Shown here: positions 44,671 to 57,024 of the stretch, one piece after another | Position numbering within the stretch: the stretch's first letter is position 1 | How the letters are laid out: each line of letters starts with the position of its first letter | Assembly (NCBI GenBank): GCA_023101725.1 | Contig: JALJCO010008708.1 | Coordinates: forward strand, 1-64,000 | DNA from: Atherinomorus stipes | Lineage: Eukaryota; Chordata; Actinopteri; Atheriniformes; Atherinidae | Reading direction: 5' to 3' | DNA length: 64,000 nt | The notes under the pieces: generated by a model | Told to the model about the DNA's origin: nothing | Seen by the model: the letters and a program-made list of their open reading frames with translations, nothing else | Database searches by the model: none | Made by a program: the position numbers and the translations under genes

Positions 44671-46475
44671 GAGTACAAAGCGGTAAAATGAGTCTGAACA
44701 GCTGTGACTGAAGAAACTAAGCACTCCACTGTCCAGACGGTAAAAAACATTACACATCACTCTGCAAACACAGAAGCTAACCAGTTGTGAAAGCCTTCTT
44801 TTCCCAACAATCTACAGTCTCCTTGCCCCCAGCAGAGTCTGTGTCTTTGTGTCTGCGTGTGCAGCCTCACTGAACCATACGTGCTGTAGATATTTGCTGA
44901 GCGGGCTAAACTAGCCTCAGACTGCATTTGTGATTTTTTTGTGGGTCGCTTTTGCCCTTGACATGGGTTTGAGCGTGCTGTCGTCCCTTCATACGGTGAA
45001 CAATCAGCAGCTGCCAAGTTGTTAGCAAGACCGTAGTCTGTCACGCTCTGCAAAGTTGGAGAAAAAAGTACAAATCATGAATAAATCCACCAAGTTCTCA
45101 ACAGAACAAGGGTTTCTTAGCATCTGTGAGCATGCACTGACTTTCTGGGAGGAATTTAACTGCAGTTTCATTGTTAAAGGAGATGTACTTGAAAGTTATT
45201 TTTGTGCAAGTGGGTGACTTAGAAAACACTGCAGTGTTAATTTACTGTGAACCAGCATCACTGTAGTTCCACATTCTTCATCAGTTGTATTTTCCTCACC
45301 AAAAACTGGCCCAATTACAGAGTATTAATGATTGTTAAATGTGCATATGCTGGAGCTGGAAAATGGGAAGGTTAATAGACAGGCAGCGTCACACGATCGC
45401 ATTTATCAGTTTCTATTTATCTCTCCTTGGGAGGTGGCAGGTTTACAGTAAATACCTTCTGTCCCCCTAATTTCCTAATGATGGTGATAATGATGGAGAA
45501 TGGCGCAGTCATTAGCAAGGACAGGCTCTGTGCATCACTCTGTCAGCTACGTCTCTCCCAGGCCCACAATGAGAAGTGATGGGGCCCAGCTGTTCCCCAC
45601 ATCCTCTCCCCAAACTAAAGCCTCTCCCAGAGACAGAGCGGGGGAGGAACGGAGGGATGGAAACAGTAAAACAAGAGGAGGTGTATGGAGAAGGTAAGGA
45701 AAGGACAGAGAGAGACGGATCTAATAAAGAGAAAAGAAAAAGAGGAGCTGAACATCAGCCAACACAGAAAGGACACAGAATGTCACAGTTGACAAAAAAT
45801 CTACCTATTAGTAACCTTGGCTCCTAACTGAGCGTGTGACGGAGCTAAACTGTCCCTGGAGGAACATGCAAACAGTTAACCAAATGCCCGCCTCCCTGTT
45901 TGTTGTCTAAAACTTGTGTTTTATGTGTTTAAGTATTACGAGTTAGAGTAAAAGCTAACACAAGTAGTAAGTGCAAAAACGACGACGGGTGTGCTGACTC
46001 ATTACAAACACTTTACATCACAGAGGATGCACATTTGACCTTTGCAGCATCCTGTAAAGGTCAGTGATGTCAACTCGTCATGCTGGCATTAGTCCATGCA
46101 GACATCTGTACAGCCGAGCATGTGCCAGCCAACGTGTGTCACCACGTCTGCTCCTAACAACAAACACCGTCCCACCGCAGCGTCACGTTCCACGGATACC
46201 TGGATATTTTATGTCCCTGAACCTTAAATCTCTTCATCGCTGTGTCAGATTTAACCCCCCCTGTCTAGTTTAGGGTGAGTGTGCATTAATAATTAAGCTT
46301 TGATTGCATATTGATCACTCAGGATGAAAATATTTAATTTAAAGATGCACAGCGTCCACTACAGTGGACACCTATTTACAGGCTGTTTTCTGGTATATGC
46401 ATGGATTCGGATGGTATATTTACAAATTAACAGCTAACAAATGAATAAATATATCTTAAAATGTATTATATATGC
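44671..46475. other. Repeat-poor intergenic
   Basis: 45330-45560 is unique-looking and might be conserved noncoding DNA. The remainder, including frames of up to 98 codons, shows no domain, splice site or repeat that I can name. Confidence 0.3.
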
Positions 46476-47636
46476 ATACATTGTACACACTCAAAAATAG
46501 AGGTACGAGACAGGAACATTTCTGTACCTGTAGGTACATTTATTTTTTACAAATGTTCTCTCAAAAGTACAATATTGGTCTTTATGAGGCCAGAAGTACC
46601 TATATACTATGAAAAAGGGTCCAAGTGATATAACGTACACATTTGTACCATTTCAACCCTAAGGGTACCTGCAGCATTGAAAAATGTGCTTAGCTTGTAC
46701 AATAACTATAAATAGCAGTACTTCTAAACAGTAGTATAATTATAGTTATTATATTATGATTTTCATAATAATCATAGTAATAATTATATGTATAATTATA
46801 TATGTGTTTGGCCTAATATTTATATAATAATTATTAATTTATTATTAGCATCTTTGATTGTTGTCATAATCTCTATTTTATTGACTTTTATTCATCATTT
46901 TTAATTGGTTTAATTGTACTTTATTAACTCATACAGCTTGATAAGGTACAAAAATGGACCATGAAGGTATAGAAATTAATTTAAAAAAGGAACACCCCCA
47001 GCAACAAGCTTTGGACCCTTTTAAGTACAAATTGGTACCTCTATTTTTGAGTGTGTAGGGATGTTTGATACTGGCTTTTTTACCGATATCCGATTTACCG
47101 ATATTGTCCAACTCTTAATTTTCTATATCAGATATCAACCAATACTGATCTATGAGGACAACTGTGAGGTTGTATCTTTCATATTTTGAGAAATACAACT
47201 ATATTCTACTACGAGAGCAAAGATCCCAAAATATCCTTAACTCAGCCAGAGGAGTTCATTTTGGACATCTGGCTGCCAGATATCAGATACTAGCAGGTAT
47301 TAGCCAACATGTAGCTAATTCTAATGTTTCTGACAACTTGGTAACTTAACCAACAACTTAAAACCAGACATAAGCAGCTTCAAGCAGCAGCAGCTGCACC
47401 GTAGTCACATGACTCTGAAAGGAATGCTGGGATATGAAGTTCTTCCAGGATAACATGCTGGACTGCTGCTAATGAAACATTTACAAATGAAATCTTGCAA
47501 GATCTTTGTGTTTCATTATGAAATGTAGCCTGATTTTATAAAAATATCTGACCAAAAGAAAAGGATATCAATATTTGTCAATATCACATTTTGATGCCAA
47601 TATCGGCCGATAACGCCGGACATCTCAAATACATTT
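46476..47636 (+). mobile_element. hAT-type MITE, copy 2, interrupted at its first base pair
   Basis: The element starts TAGGGATGTTTGATA (TA at 46484-46485, remainder from 47058) and ends CGGACATCTCAA at 47628. Once the inserted MITE is removed, 8-bp flanks ATACATTG (46476-46483) and ATACATTT (47629-47636) appear, as expected for hAT. It is non-coding and is the inverse of 7942-8539. Confidence 0.8.
46486..47055. mobile_element. TA-flanked MITE, copy 2 (570 bp)
   Basis: The ends and interior match the copy at 5581-6172, in the same orientation, with minor indels. TA flanks both sides (46484-46485 and 47056-47057). The second TA is also the start of the hAT terminus. Confidence 0.9.
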
Positions 47637-47764
47637 TAATTCCCAAGTTTGCCTCAGTAATAAACAGAAAAAAAAACACAGCTAATTTTTTTCTTTACAT
47701 AATATTTAATATGTATGTTATGTCACTTTGGCATCATTTTTTGTTATGAATAGATAAAAACGAA

Positions 47765-47845
47765 AGGGCCTGCGACAGACTGGTGATCTGTCCAGGCTGT
47801 ACCCTGCCTCTCGCCTGATTATAGCTGGGACACGCTCCAGCCATT
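47765..47845. repeat. Common fish interspersed repeat fragment
   Basis: GACTGGTGATCTGTCCAGGC, then TGTACCCTGCCTCTCGCC and ATAGCTGGGACACGCTCCAG. This is a very widespread fish repeat of LINE/SINE origin. Confidence 0.6.

Positions 47846-49435
<1,590 letters not shown>

Positions 49436-49468
<33 letters not shown>
49436..49468. repeat. (TA)n microsatellite
   Basis: About 16 perfect dinucleotide units, followed by GTGTA/TATGTGTA-rich sequence. Confidence 0.95.
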
Positions 49469-49471
<3 letters not shown>

Positions 49472-49538
49472 TAGATTTACGTGTATAGGTGTATGTGTAT
49501 ATGTATGTGTATATGTGTGCATGTGTTAGTGTTGTACG

Positions 49539-50071
49539 TACAGTCATCCTCAACATTATTCATATCCTCCAACTAAAGAAGGAAAAAATATCAGCTGTTA
49601 GTGAAATAAGTTGAAACTGACAAAAGTAAGAATAGATAAAAGTTTAATGAAAATCATAACATGGATTTTGTATTGAGGTTCAAAAGAAATATTAAAAACA
49701 AACACACAAAAATAAACAAGTAAACAATCATGATGGGGCTCCAAAGCTAAAATGTTGTTGAGCAACACTTTGAGACAATCACTGCAATCAGGTGTTTTCT
49801 GTAACGTCCAATCAGACGTCTGCACCTGTTCACAGGTACGTTGGTCCATGTTCATGAGAAAGGAGCTCCAATGTGTCTGGGACAGTTTTGTTTGTTTTGT
49901 TTTTTTAAATGATTATTTCCAACCATGATTTAAAAGCAATATTTTATTTCAATACATTATAATTTTGTAAATTTTTATCTATTTATTTTAGTTTCTTTTT
50001 ATTTGAATTACTATTGTCAATTTAGGCTTTTCTTTAATTGGAGGGTTTGAATAATTTTATATATCCATGTA
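49539..50071. mobile_element. Tc1-type MITE
   Basis: The left end is TACAGTCATCCTCAAC... TTATTCATATCCTCCAACTA. The right end, in reverse, is TACATGGATATA... TTATTCAAACCCTCCAATTA. They pair over about 25 bp, with TA at both outer ends. The interior has no transposase. Confidence 0.6.
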
Positions 50072-50432
50072 AATTAGGGGTAAGATTTAATAAGTTTTTT
50101 TTCCTCCTTCTACTCCTTTTCAAACATGACATGAATGCATTTAGTATTTACATTTACTTATTTCTCATTTAATTTTTGTCTGGAAATTTTTTTTTTTTTT
50201 AAAACAAATGTAATTTGTTATTCAGTTAGGTGGACATAAATGATAATGAACCCCAACCCTCCCAGGAATCACACTGGAAGATCAATTAGATTAAGTGACT
50301 TTCAGAAATTTACAGTTTCATAATAACTTTCACTTTTTAATCCTTTTTCCTGCATGTAATGCTTTTAATGTCTGATATGAAGCACTTTGAATTGTCTTGT
50401 GCATTAATTGCGCTGTACAAATAAACTTGTGT
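50072..50432 (+). repeat. LINE 3'-end-like fragment
   Basis: The end GAAGCACTTTGAATTGTC, then GCTGTACAAATAAACTTGTG, is a common fish non-LTR tail. Upstream sequence has no coding part. Confidence 0.45.
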
Positions 50433-51559
50433 TGCATTTTGCACGCACCCACTGTCGTTATTATTACTCCATGCCACATCTACAACCAGCACTGAAGAGG
50501 ATGCAACGGTTAGAGCTGATCGGCAAATATTTAGGCTGCATGTAAATGCAACATTCAGAATCCACTTGCTTCATTTACTGGAGTCTGTAATGCAGGTAAT
50601 TACACACCGAGGCCTCGCTGGTATCATGATGTAAACATCAGGCTGAATTAATCATTTCGTCCCACTTATCACACACACACACACAAAAAGAAAAGAAATG
50701 AGTATGGCTGATTTAAAACTGGAAATGCTCAAAATTTCAAAGTCACCTCAGATGAAAAGTGCCAAGTGATTAATTCATGATGGGATGCGCCACCTTGTCA
50801 GGCCGAACTCCTCTCCGGGTTAATGGCAACACATGCATAATAGAAAGGTGGTTCTCTCCCTCCCGTCGCTGTCTGACTTCAAACAAATCAAAGATGGAGC
50901 CATCAGATCGCATGTGTTGCCTCGCTTTGCTTAAACGGTCGTTTCAGAGCAGGAGGCTGCTCATTTCTTCTGTTAAACACTAGAATGATAAAAGCTAGCA
51001 CCTTTAAAAAGACTAAATGATAGAAACTGAAGTAAGTTGCAACACAGAGGAGTTGATTTGGTTTTTGTAATGAGTCTAAATGCGCACCAAATCTCCCCGA
51101 GGCAACGTCAATCAATCCGTAATACAGTAACGACATGATATATTTAACTCAGATCTGCATTAAATCCTGTGTGATGGCTGCTAGAGGAGCTGAATGTGCG
51201 TGAGGGTGATGAGGGGAAGCTGTAGTGCTGTCAGTATCCCCGTGGTATAATAGCTGGGACTCCTCTGCTCGCCTCTCCTTCACTGAAACAGTGAATAGTC
51301 AGTTCAGCAGTGGAGTGACCTTTTCTCTAAACCCTCCAATAACTCTCCAGCTGACAAGCCGAATGAGCAGATGATCCCAGACTCCTTCATGGTGTGTTGC
51401 GACTGCACTCGGTGCAAGATGACAAGTGAATAAAGCTTCTATTTTTACCTCAGGGCGGGGAACTTGTGTCACTTTCGACCACTGCACCCAAGAAAATCAG
51501 TCATGAAGTTTGGTTTTGGGCAATCTGACCGCTGACACCACAGAGCTGTCACTGTGATG
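50433..51559. other. Repeat-poor intergenic; possible conserved noncoding DNA
   Basis: Unique-looking sequence without ORFs of note, including GTAATTACACACCGAGGC near 50596 and GGCTGAATTAATCA near 50641. A regulatory role is inference. Confidence 0.3.
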
Positions 51560-52190
51560 CCCTTCCCCTCCATCAACCCATCCCCCCGCCTCGACCTTGC
51601 ACCACTCCTCACACCTGACTGACACCGGGGGTAGCGTGCCGGGCCCAACGCGAGATTGACACCTCGCCCAATCTTCTGTAAACACCTTGAGATCTCAGCA
51701 CCTCCAGCGCCGAAGATCAGTGACTTGTGTGAAAGGGGCCTCCCCGCCTGGCCTCGGCTCAAGTCTGCTGGCACTCGCTATGATCCAGCTCGACTTGTCA
51801 GAGGGAGTAACAAGATACTGAGTGACTTAGCACCTCTGGAAATGTCAGCCCCCGAGCCGGCGGACGCCAGGCTGAGTGGAGTGGGAGTGCGCGGACCCCG
51901 CTGCGACTGGCTCAGCTGCTGCCTGTAAGAAGCCGAGGACGCCGCGCACAGCCGACGAGACAAGACAAGCAGCAGAGACGAGCCGCGCCCTGATGGCGCG
52001 TTCTTGCCCCATTCCCCCCCCCCATATTTCCTGCCACATGCCTCACGCTCCCTTCTCTTTGCTGAGAAGTGCATCTGCTATCGTCCAGCTGCTGCTGCGG
52101 CTGGAACAGACCTTCGCTGCCCTGGTGCCCGATGTGCAGCGGAGACGACGACGTCCGTGCAAAAGCAGAAACCAGAGCGTGTCTAAGTGC
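51560..52190. promoter_or_regulatory. CpG-rich segment, possible promoter or first exon
   Basis: From about 51840 to 52000 CpG dinucleotides are dense (for example CGCGGACCCCGCTGCGACTG and GAGGACGCCGCGCACAGCCG), unlike the surrounding CpG-poor sequence. CTGCCTGTAAGAAG at about 51921 could be a splice donor. Overlapping frames exist on both strands (ATG at 51993 opens 118 codons), but no known domain is visible. It could equally be a GC-rich regulatory element. Confidence 0.3.
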
Positions 52191-54326
52191 CCCCTTATTG
52201 CTCTGGTGAATCATGTTAAAGGCAACGAGGCACCAAAGAGACACCCAACACAGAGGGGGAAGTCAGTCACGGCGCAGTATGTCAGGCTGCAGTTATTTAC
52301 CAGGCTGACACATTTCGCTCTCTCCCCGAGGAAACACGAGGATGTATAACACAACATATTTAGTGCTGCGCATTAAAGGGAGTCAAGCAGAAAGTCAGAT
52401 GGAGCATCACAGAATCAGGAGGCGCCGAAAAGAAATGTTTACTAAAAAGTGAAACAAGGGGGGGGGACTGTGGAGCGTGATGATGCTCGGTAAAATCTAA
52501 TGGGCTGTTTACTCGCTGCCTGCTGAGATCCACACTGCTACACTGACTCTTGATTTATATTTTCTGATTCATAGAGGCGCATGCATCTTACTTTAATCAA
52601 GGTTCTGCCTATCACCCCCCCCCCCCCCCCCCCCCTCTCCTCCCCATCTCTCTGGCGGCCATCCTTTCTTTTTTTTTCCCCACACAATGCACATTAACTG
52701 CAAAAAATATAATCAGTTTTATGACAGACTCTGTTTTTAGCACATGATGGGTGAATATAGCATTTTGACAATGGCCCCCGTCCCTATCCTAAATCTCAGA
52801 GCAGAACCGCTGGGATGGAAGGCAATATCGGCCGAGAGGACGCGGTGTCGGTGAATGGCTGCAATCTGATGCCTGCTATTTTTCATGTTTGTTAACAAAA
52901 CACAATTTGAGGGAGGAAGTGAGTAAACAGATAAGGACATAAGCGCGTAACAGATACAAGTCTGCAGAGTGGAGACAAGACTGGCAGCAAATAAGCGGGA
53001 ATTAGTGTCAATCTGCATGCGAGGATTTGATCAGGTGCGATCTTTTTTTTGTACGCTGATGTCAGAAACGAGCGTGCATGACACACTTTGTCACAACGCG
53101 CTGACAAGTTCATAAAAGGAGGAGATTTTAACACAACAGTGACCTTTAAATTAATCAACATACACATCAAAGTGCGTTTATCACAAAGTCAGAGTTTCTT
53201 TTTCCTCGCATGAAGCTGTAAAAATGCTGTAAGCTGAAGTTTTTGCTTGGATCCTTCAGCGGTTTTTGGTCTCATATATTCGCTCCTACCCAAAAGGGCT
53301 CGGAGACGCAGGTTCTGCAGATTAAGGCTGGGGATTTCTCTTGACCTTTCAGCCAAATGCCATGCCGTTTGAGGTGTACGAGCATAATTAGATCCGATCG
53401 TCCTGTTGCTTTCTAATCTTCGGCAGGTCGAGGTTTTGTTTCTGCATCTGAAATCTCCGTTGTTCATTAGCAAGCGTTTAAAACGTGGACGGTGCAGGAA
53501 AATAACGAGTTCGTGACGCTGAAATAATCCTGTTGTTTCCACAACTGTTGCATCACTCCCTTCCAAGGAGTTCCCCGTTAATGAGGTGGATGCTCTGGGT
53601 TTTGTAGCTATGCTATCTTCGGGGGTGGGAAAAATTAAGAAATAAGAAAATGACGCGCTCCAACGGCTGATGTGGCAGCAGACTCAGAGTGACATTTGCC
53701 ATTATCTCCATGCTGAATTCGACCTGCAACAAAAGCAGAAGAAAAAGCTCAAATCATTCCCAATTAACGGAGGCATCAAACGGTGAAAACCCGAGCGTTT
53801 ATGGGCAGTGCATGAGAAAGGTCAGGCTCCAGTGGAACAAGCAAAATCACAGGATTTATCAGAACTAATGAGCGCTTTCGTTAGACCGAATTAACTCCGA
53901 TACACGGGGAAAATAATAAATAGTCTGAGTATAACATTTGTTTTGTGACACGTACACTTGACTGGATGACCCAGACGAAGCCAGAGTTTAATCGTCACCT
54001 TCAATAATGTTTGATTGGTTGAACTGAAGTTACGGTTCTGAGTGCAGACATGCAAGATGCGTGTTGTGAATGCGCCATTTTATATCAATAGAGATTGTTA
54101 ATGTTCTTAAAAGGCGATTTGAAAATCTGTTTTTTTAAACTGGCTTTTAACTTTCACTTCTTTTGTTTTACTATCCTCTTAGGAGTTTTTATTTATTCTA
54201 TTTTTGATGTTTATCTTTTTATGATTATAGGCTAGGTGTTTGTGCATCTTATTATTATTTAATTCCTAAGTTTTATTAATAAATAATTTTGTTTTGTCAG
54301 TCATTTTTAAAAATTCATAATTAAAA
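52191..54326. other. Repeat-poor intergenic
   Basis: It holds a 21-base poly-C tract (52615-52635). Otherwise it is unique-looking sequence with no exon structure; some may be conserved noncoding DNA. AT-rich from 54110 on. Confidence 0.3.
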
Positions 54327-54330
54327 GTAA

Positions 54331-54745
54331 GTAAAGTTTATTTTTATACCACCTTTCACAGACAAGGGTACGTCACAATATGCTTTACAAAGTAAGTAAG
54401 TAAAAAAAACAAAAAAAAAAAACAATAAAATGCAATAAAAAAATCCAAAACAATACAATAAATAAGAAAACAATATGAAATATAATTAAATAAATAAATA
54501 AAAGAAAAAGAAAGTTTAAAAAATGATCAAAAGTTAGTAAAGTTTATTTTGTTAGCACCTTTCACAGACAAGGGAACGTTACAATTTGCTTTACAAAGAA
54601 AATAAGTAAAAAAAAGTACAATAAAATACAATAAAAAAATCCCAAACAATACAATAAATGAGAAAACTACATTAAATCAACATGGTGATCATAAAACAAC
54701 CCTCTCACCACTGATGTGGGAGAAACAGGTGGCTTTTAGGTTGGC
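54331..54745 (-). repeat. LINE 3'-tail-like sequence in tandem, 206-bp period
   Basis: GTAAAGTTTATTTTTATACC at 54331 recurs at 54537 as GTAAAGTTTATTTTGTTAGC. Both are followed by ACCTTTCACAGACAAGGG and an AATAAAA-rich stretch. In reverse they read as the ...GGTGxTAxxAAATAAACTTTAC end of a non-LTR element. Confidence 0.7.
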
Positions 54746-55139
54746 TCTTAAATGCATCTACGGGGTTCAGCGAACATATTCTGCCTTCACGTAGTATCAT
54801 ATTTATGGTAAGTACCAACATCCAAAATCAAAACTGCACTTGATCACCCACTCATGTCGTAATTTCCACTGGAAAGCTGGAAAGATTTTATGATGCCGAG
54901 TTGCCGAGATGAGGTAAACTTTGAAAATATCCTGAATAGGATGCATCGTATTTTGTTTAAAGTTTTCTGCTGCTGTTATTTGGTTAGTTTGTAGCCTGAA
55001 TAACTCTGTGACATACAGAACTTTAATTATATCACTTTTTAAACTTAGTTTTGTTTGTAAAAATATGGCTATTGTTAAATAACCATATTTTTTAACCTCC
55101 AGAATATGGAGGTTATTGAGAACCTCCATATTCAGAAAG
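54746..55139. other. Intergenic
   Basis: A 189-codon minus-strand frame (54803-55372) spans this region and the left arm of the neighbouring palindrome. It lacks any recognised domain and its N-terminal part is repeat DNA, so it is not called as a gene. Confidence 0.35.
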
Positions 55140-55144
55140 TAAAT

Positions 55145-56130
55145 CATATATTGGGGATTATCACGCTTCCGGAACTTCCCGGTATTTGGACACTTCCTCT
55201 TCCGGGCCATTAAAACACACGTTTGTTTGTCGCCGGTGGGGCACGACACCGGCACTTCACAGCATGCTAGCATTAGCCAGCTAGCGTTTACTGATGTGCT
55301 TAACATTGTGCGTCTTAAAACACACAAACATCTGAAAATCGGGTCTGTACCCCCCCGTTTCCAGTGGAACAACTGGGGACTGCCAAGAAAGGAGACGCTT
55401 TCAGATGCTTGTGTGTTTTCAGCCGCACAAAGTTAGGCACGTCATCGAGCTGGCTAATGCTAACCTACTAACACGACTGTGCAGTCTGCCAGCTACAAAA
55501 AAACGTGTGTCGTTTTATTATAAAGTTCGGTCCTTCACCGCGCGAATCGGTCGTTTTGATCCACTTCTTCCTCAGCATCACTTCAGTCTGGAATGAAAAC
55601 TTGGCATTGGCGTTTATCCGATTAACAAAGTTTAACAGAGTAGTAGCCGGCAGACTACTGTTAGCAGGTTAGCATTAGCCAGCTCGATAACGTGCCTAAC
55701 TTTGTGCGGCTGAAAACACACAAGCATCTGAAAGCGTCTCCTTTCTTGGCAGTCCCCAGTTGTTCCACTGGAAACGGGGAGGTACAGACCCGATTTTCAG
55801 ATGTTCGTGTGTTTTAAGCACACAAAGTTAAGCACGTCGGTAAACGCTAGCTGGCTAATGCTAGCATGCCGGTGTTGTGCCCTACCGGCTGCAAGCAAAC
55901 ATGCTACGTTGTTTTATTATAAAGTTCGGCCCTTCACTCTGGAGAATCGCTTTGATCTACTTCTTTCTTAGTATCACTTCAGTCTGGAATCCATGAAAAT
56001 TTCAGTAGGGTTGGCGTTTATTCACGTTATCTACGAAGTAAAGCAGGGACATTGAACTGGGCCGGAAGTGGGCCGTCTAAGTGTTTAAAACCGGAAGTTT
56101 GGAACACGGAAGCGTGATAATCCCCCATTG
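55145..56130. repeat. Double-palindrome element
   Basis: The outer ends GGGGATTATCACGCTTCCG (55155) and CGGAAGCGTGATAATCCCC (56108) are perfect inverted repeats. Inside, a module with GCTAGCATTAGCCAGC occurs four times in alternating orientation (about 55262, 55400-55470 reversed, 55667, 55795-55870 reversed). The 55255-55475 block and the 55662-55872 block are inverted copies of each other. A flanking segment (TTTTATTATAAAGTTCGG, 55513 and 55911) is in direct orientation. There is no gene. Confidence 0.8.
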
Positions 56131-56569
56131 ATTATCACTAAGGAAATATTACAAATAATATTGCATGAATAATATAAGATAAAAGTAAAGTCATAAACTT
56201 AATAATAAAGCAATACATCAGAGGAGGTAAATTACAATGGCAGCAAAAGTACAGAGATGAGCACGTTCCCATCAAGCAGAGGAGGGAGCTCTTTCAGTTT
56301 TTATAGACTTGTAAGGATCCTACCGGGAGAGCCATGCATGTACGTGTATGTCTGTATGTGGGGGTGGGGGTGGGGGGTTAATGCTTTTATTGTTTTTTAT
56401 TTTTGTTAAGCCCTTTGTGTCACACTTTTGTATGAACAGTGCTATATAAATGAAGTTTAAATGATTTACTGATTGATAAATTCTAGATTTAAGATGTCAA
56501 CATGGAAACAACCTGTACCAGCTCTACTGCAGCCCACAAAGACAAAAACTCTGCAGTTCGTGTTTTACA
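56131..56569. repeat. AT-rich sequence with a LINE 3'-end fragment
   Basis: 56405-56470 reads AAGCCCTTTGTGTCACAC... GTGCTATATAAATGAAGTTT, a fish non-LTR tail on the plus strand. A G-rich run lies at 56359-56378. Confidence 0.4.
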
Positions 56570-57024
56570 TTAGCAATATATTTGAACAGTGATATTTCCT
56601 TGATGGGTAAAATGTCTTTCCATCGCCCTCATCACCCAAACCACCTGAGCCTCTTTTTACAATCTCCTCCTCCCACTAATAGCCCCCGAGCCCCTGAAAT
56701 GAGGAGACGGTGCGTATTGAGATATTCAGATGGATTCTCTTGCTGCCGCTGTCTTTCTCTCTCTCTGATGCGATGGAGGTTTGGGTGGAGGGATGTAACG
56801 GAGATTGGCTGTGACAGCACCAAAATGAGGCTAACGAATATCCTAATGAGGAAATGCCAGCCATGTTCCCCCGCTCCAACCGTACCAGATATCCGGCCTC
56901 GAGGGAGACGGGGGCGCCAAATAACTGAAGGACACTCGGGTGTTTGTGTGTGATGCTGCTCACAGAAAACACAGAATCAGGTTTGAGCTTTTGTCATTTA
57001 TGAGTAACATAAATACAGTTATGG
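56570..57024. other. Repeat-poor intergenic; possible conserved noncoding DNA
   Basis: Balanced, unique-looking sequence with a short CT run. A 123-codon plus frame and a 98-codon minus frame overlap, with no domain in either. Confidence 0.3.

Noticed and set aside
51876..52349. 157-codon frame across the CpG-rich segment
   Set aside because: The frame opens at GTG; the first ATG is at 51993, leaving 118 codons with no recognisable features. Opposite-strand frames are also open.
54803..55372. 189-codon minus-strand ORF
   Set aside because: Its N-terminal part overlaps an inverted-repeat element and there is no domain, signal peptide or splice evidence. Chance openness is more likely.
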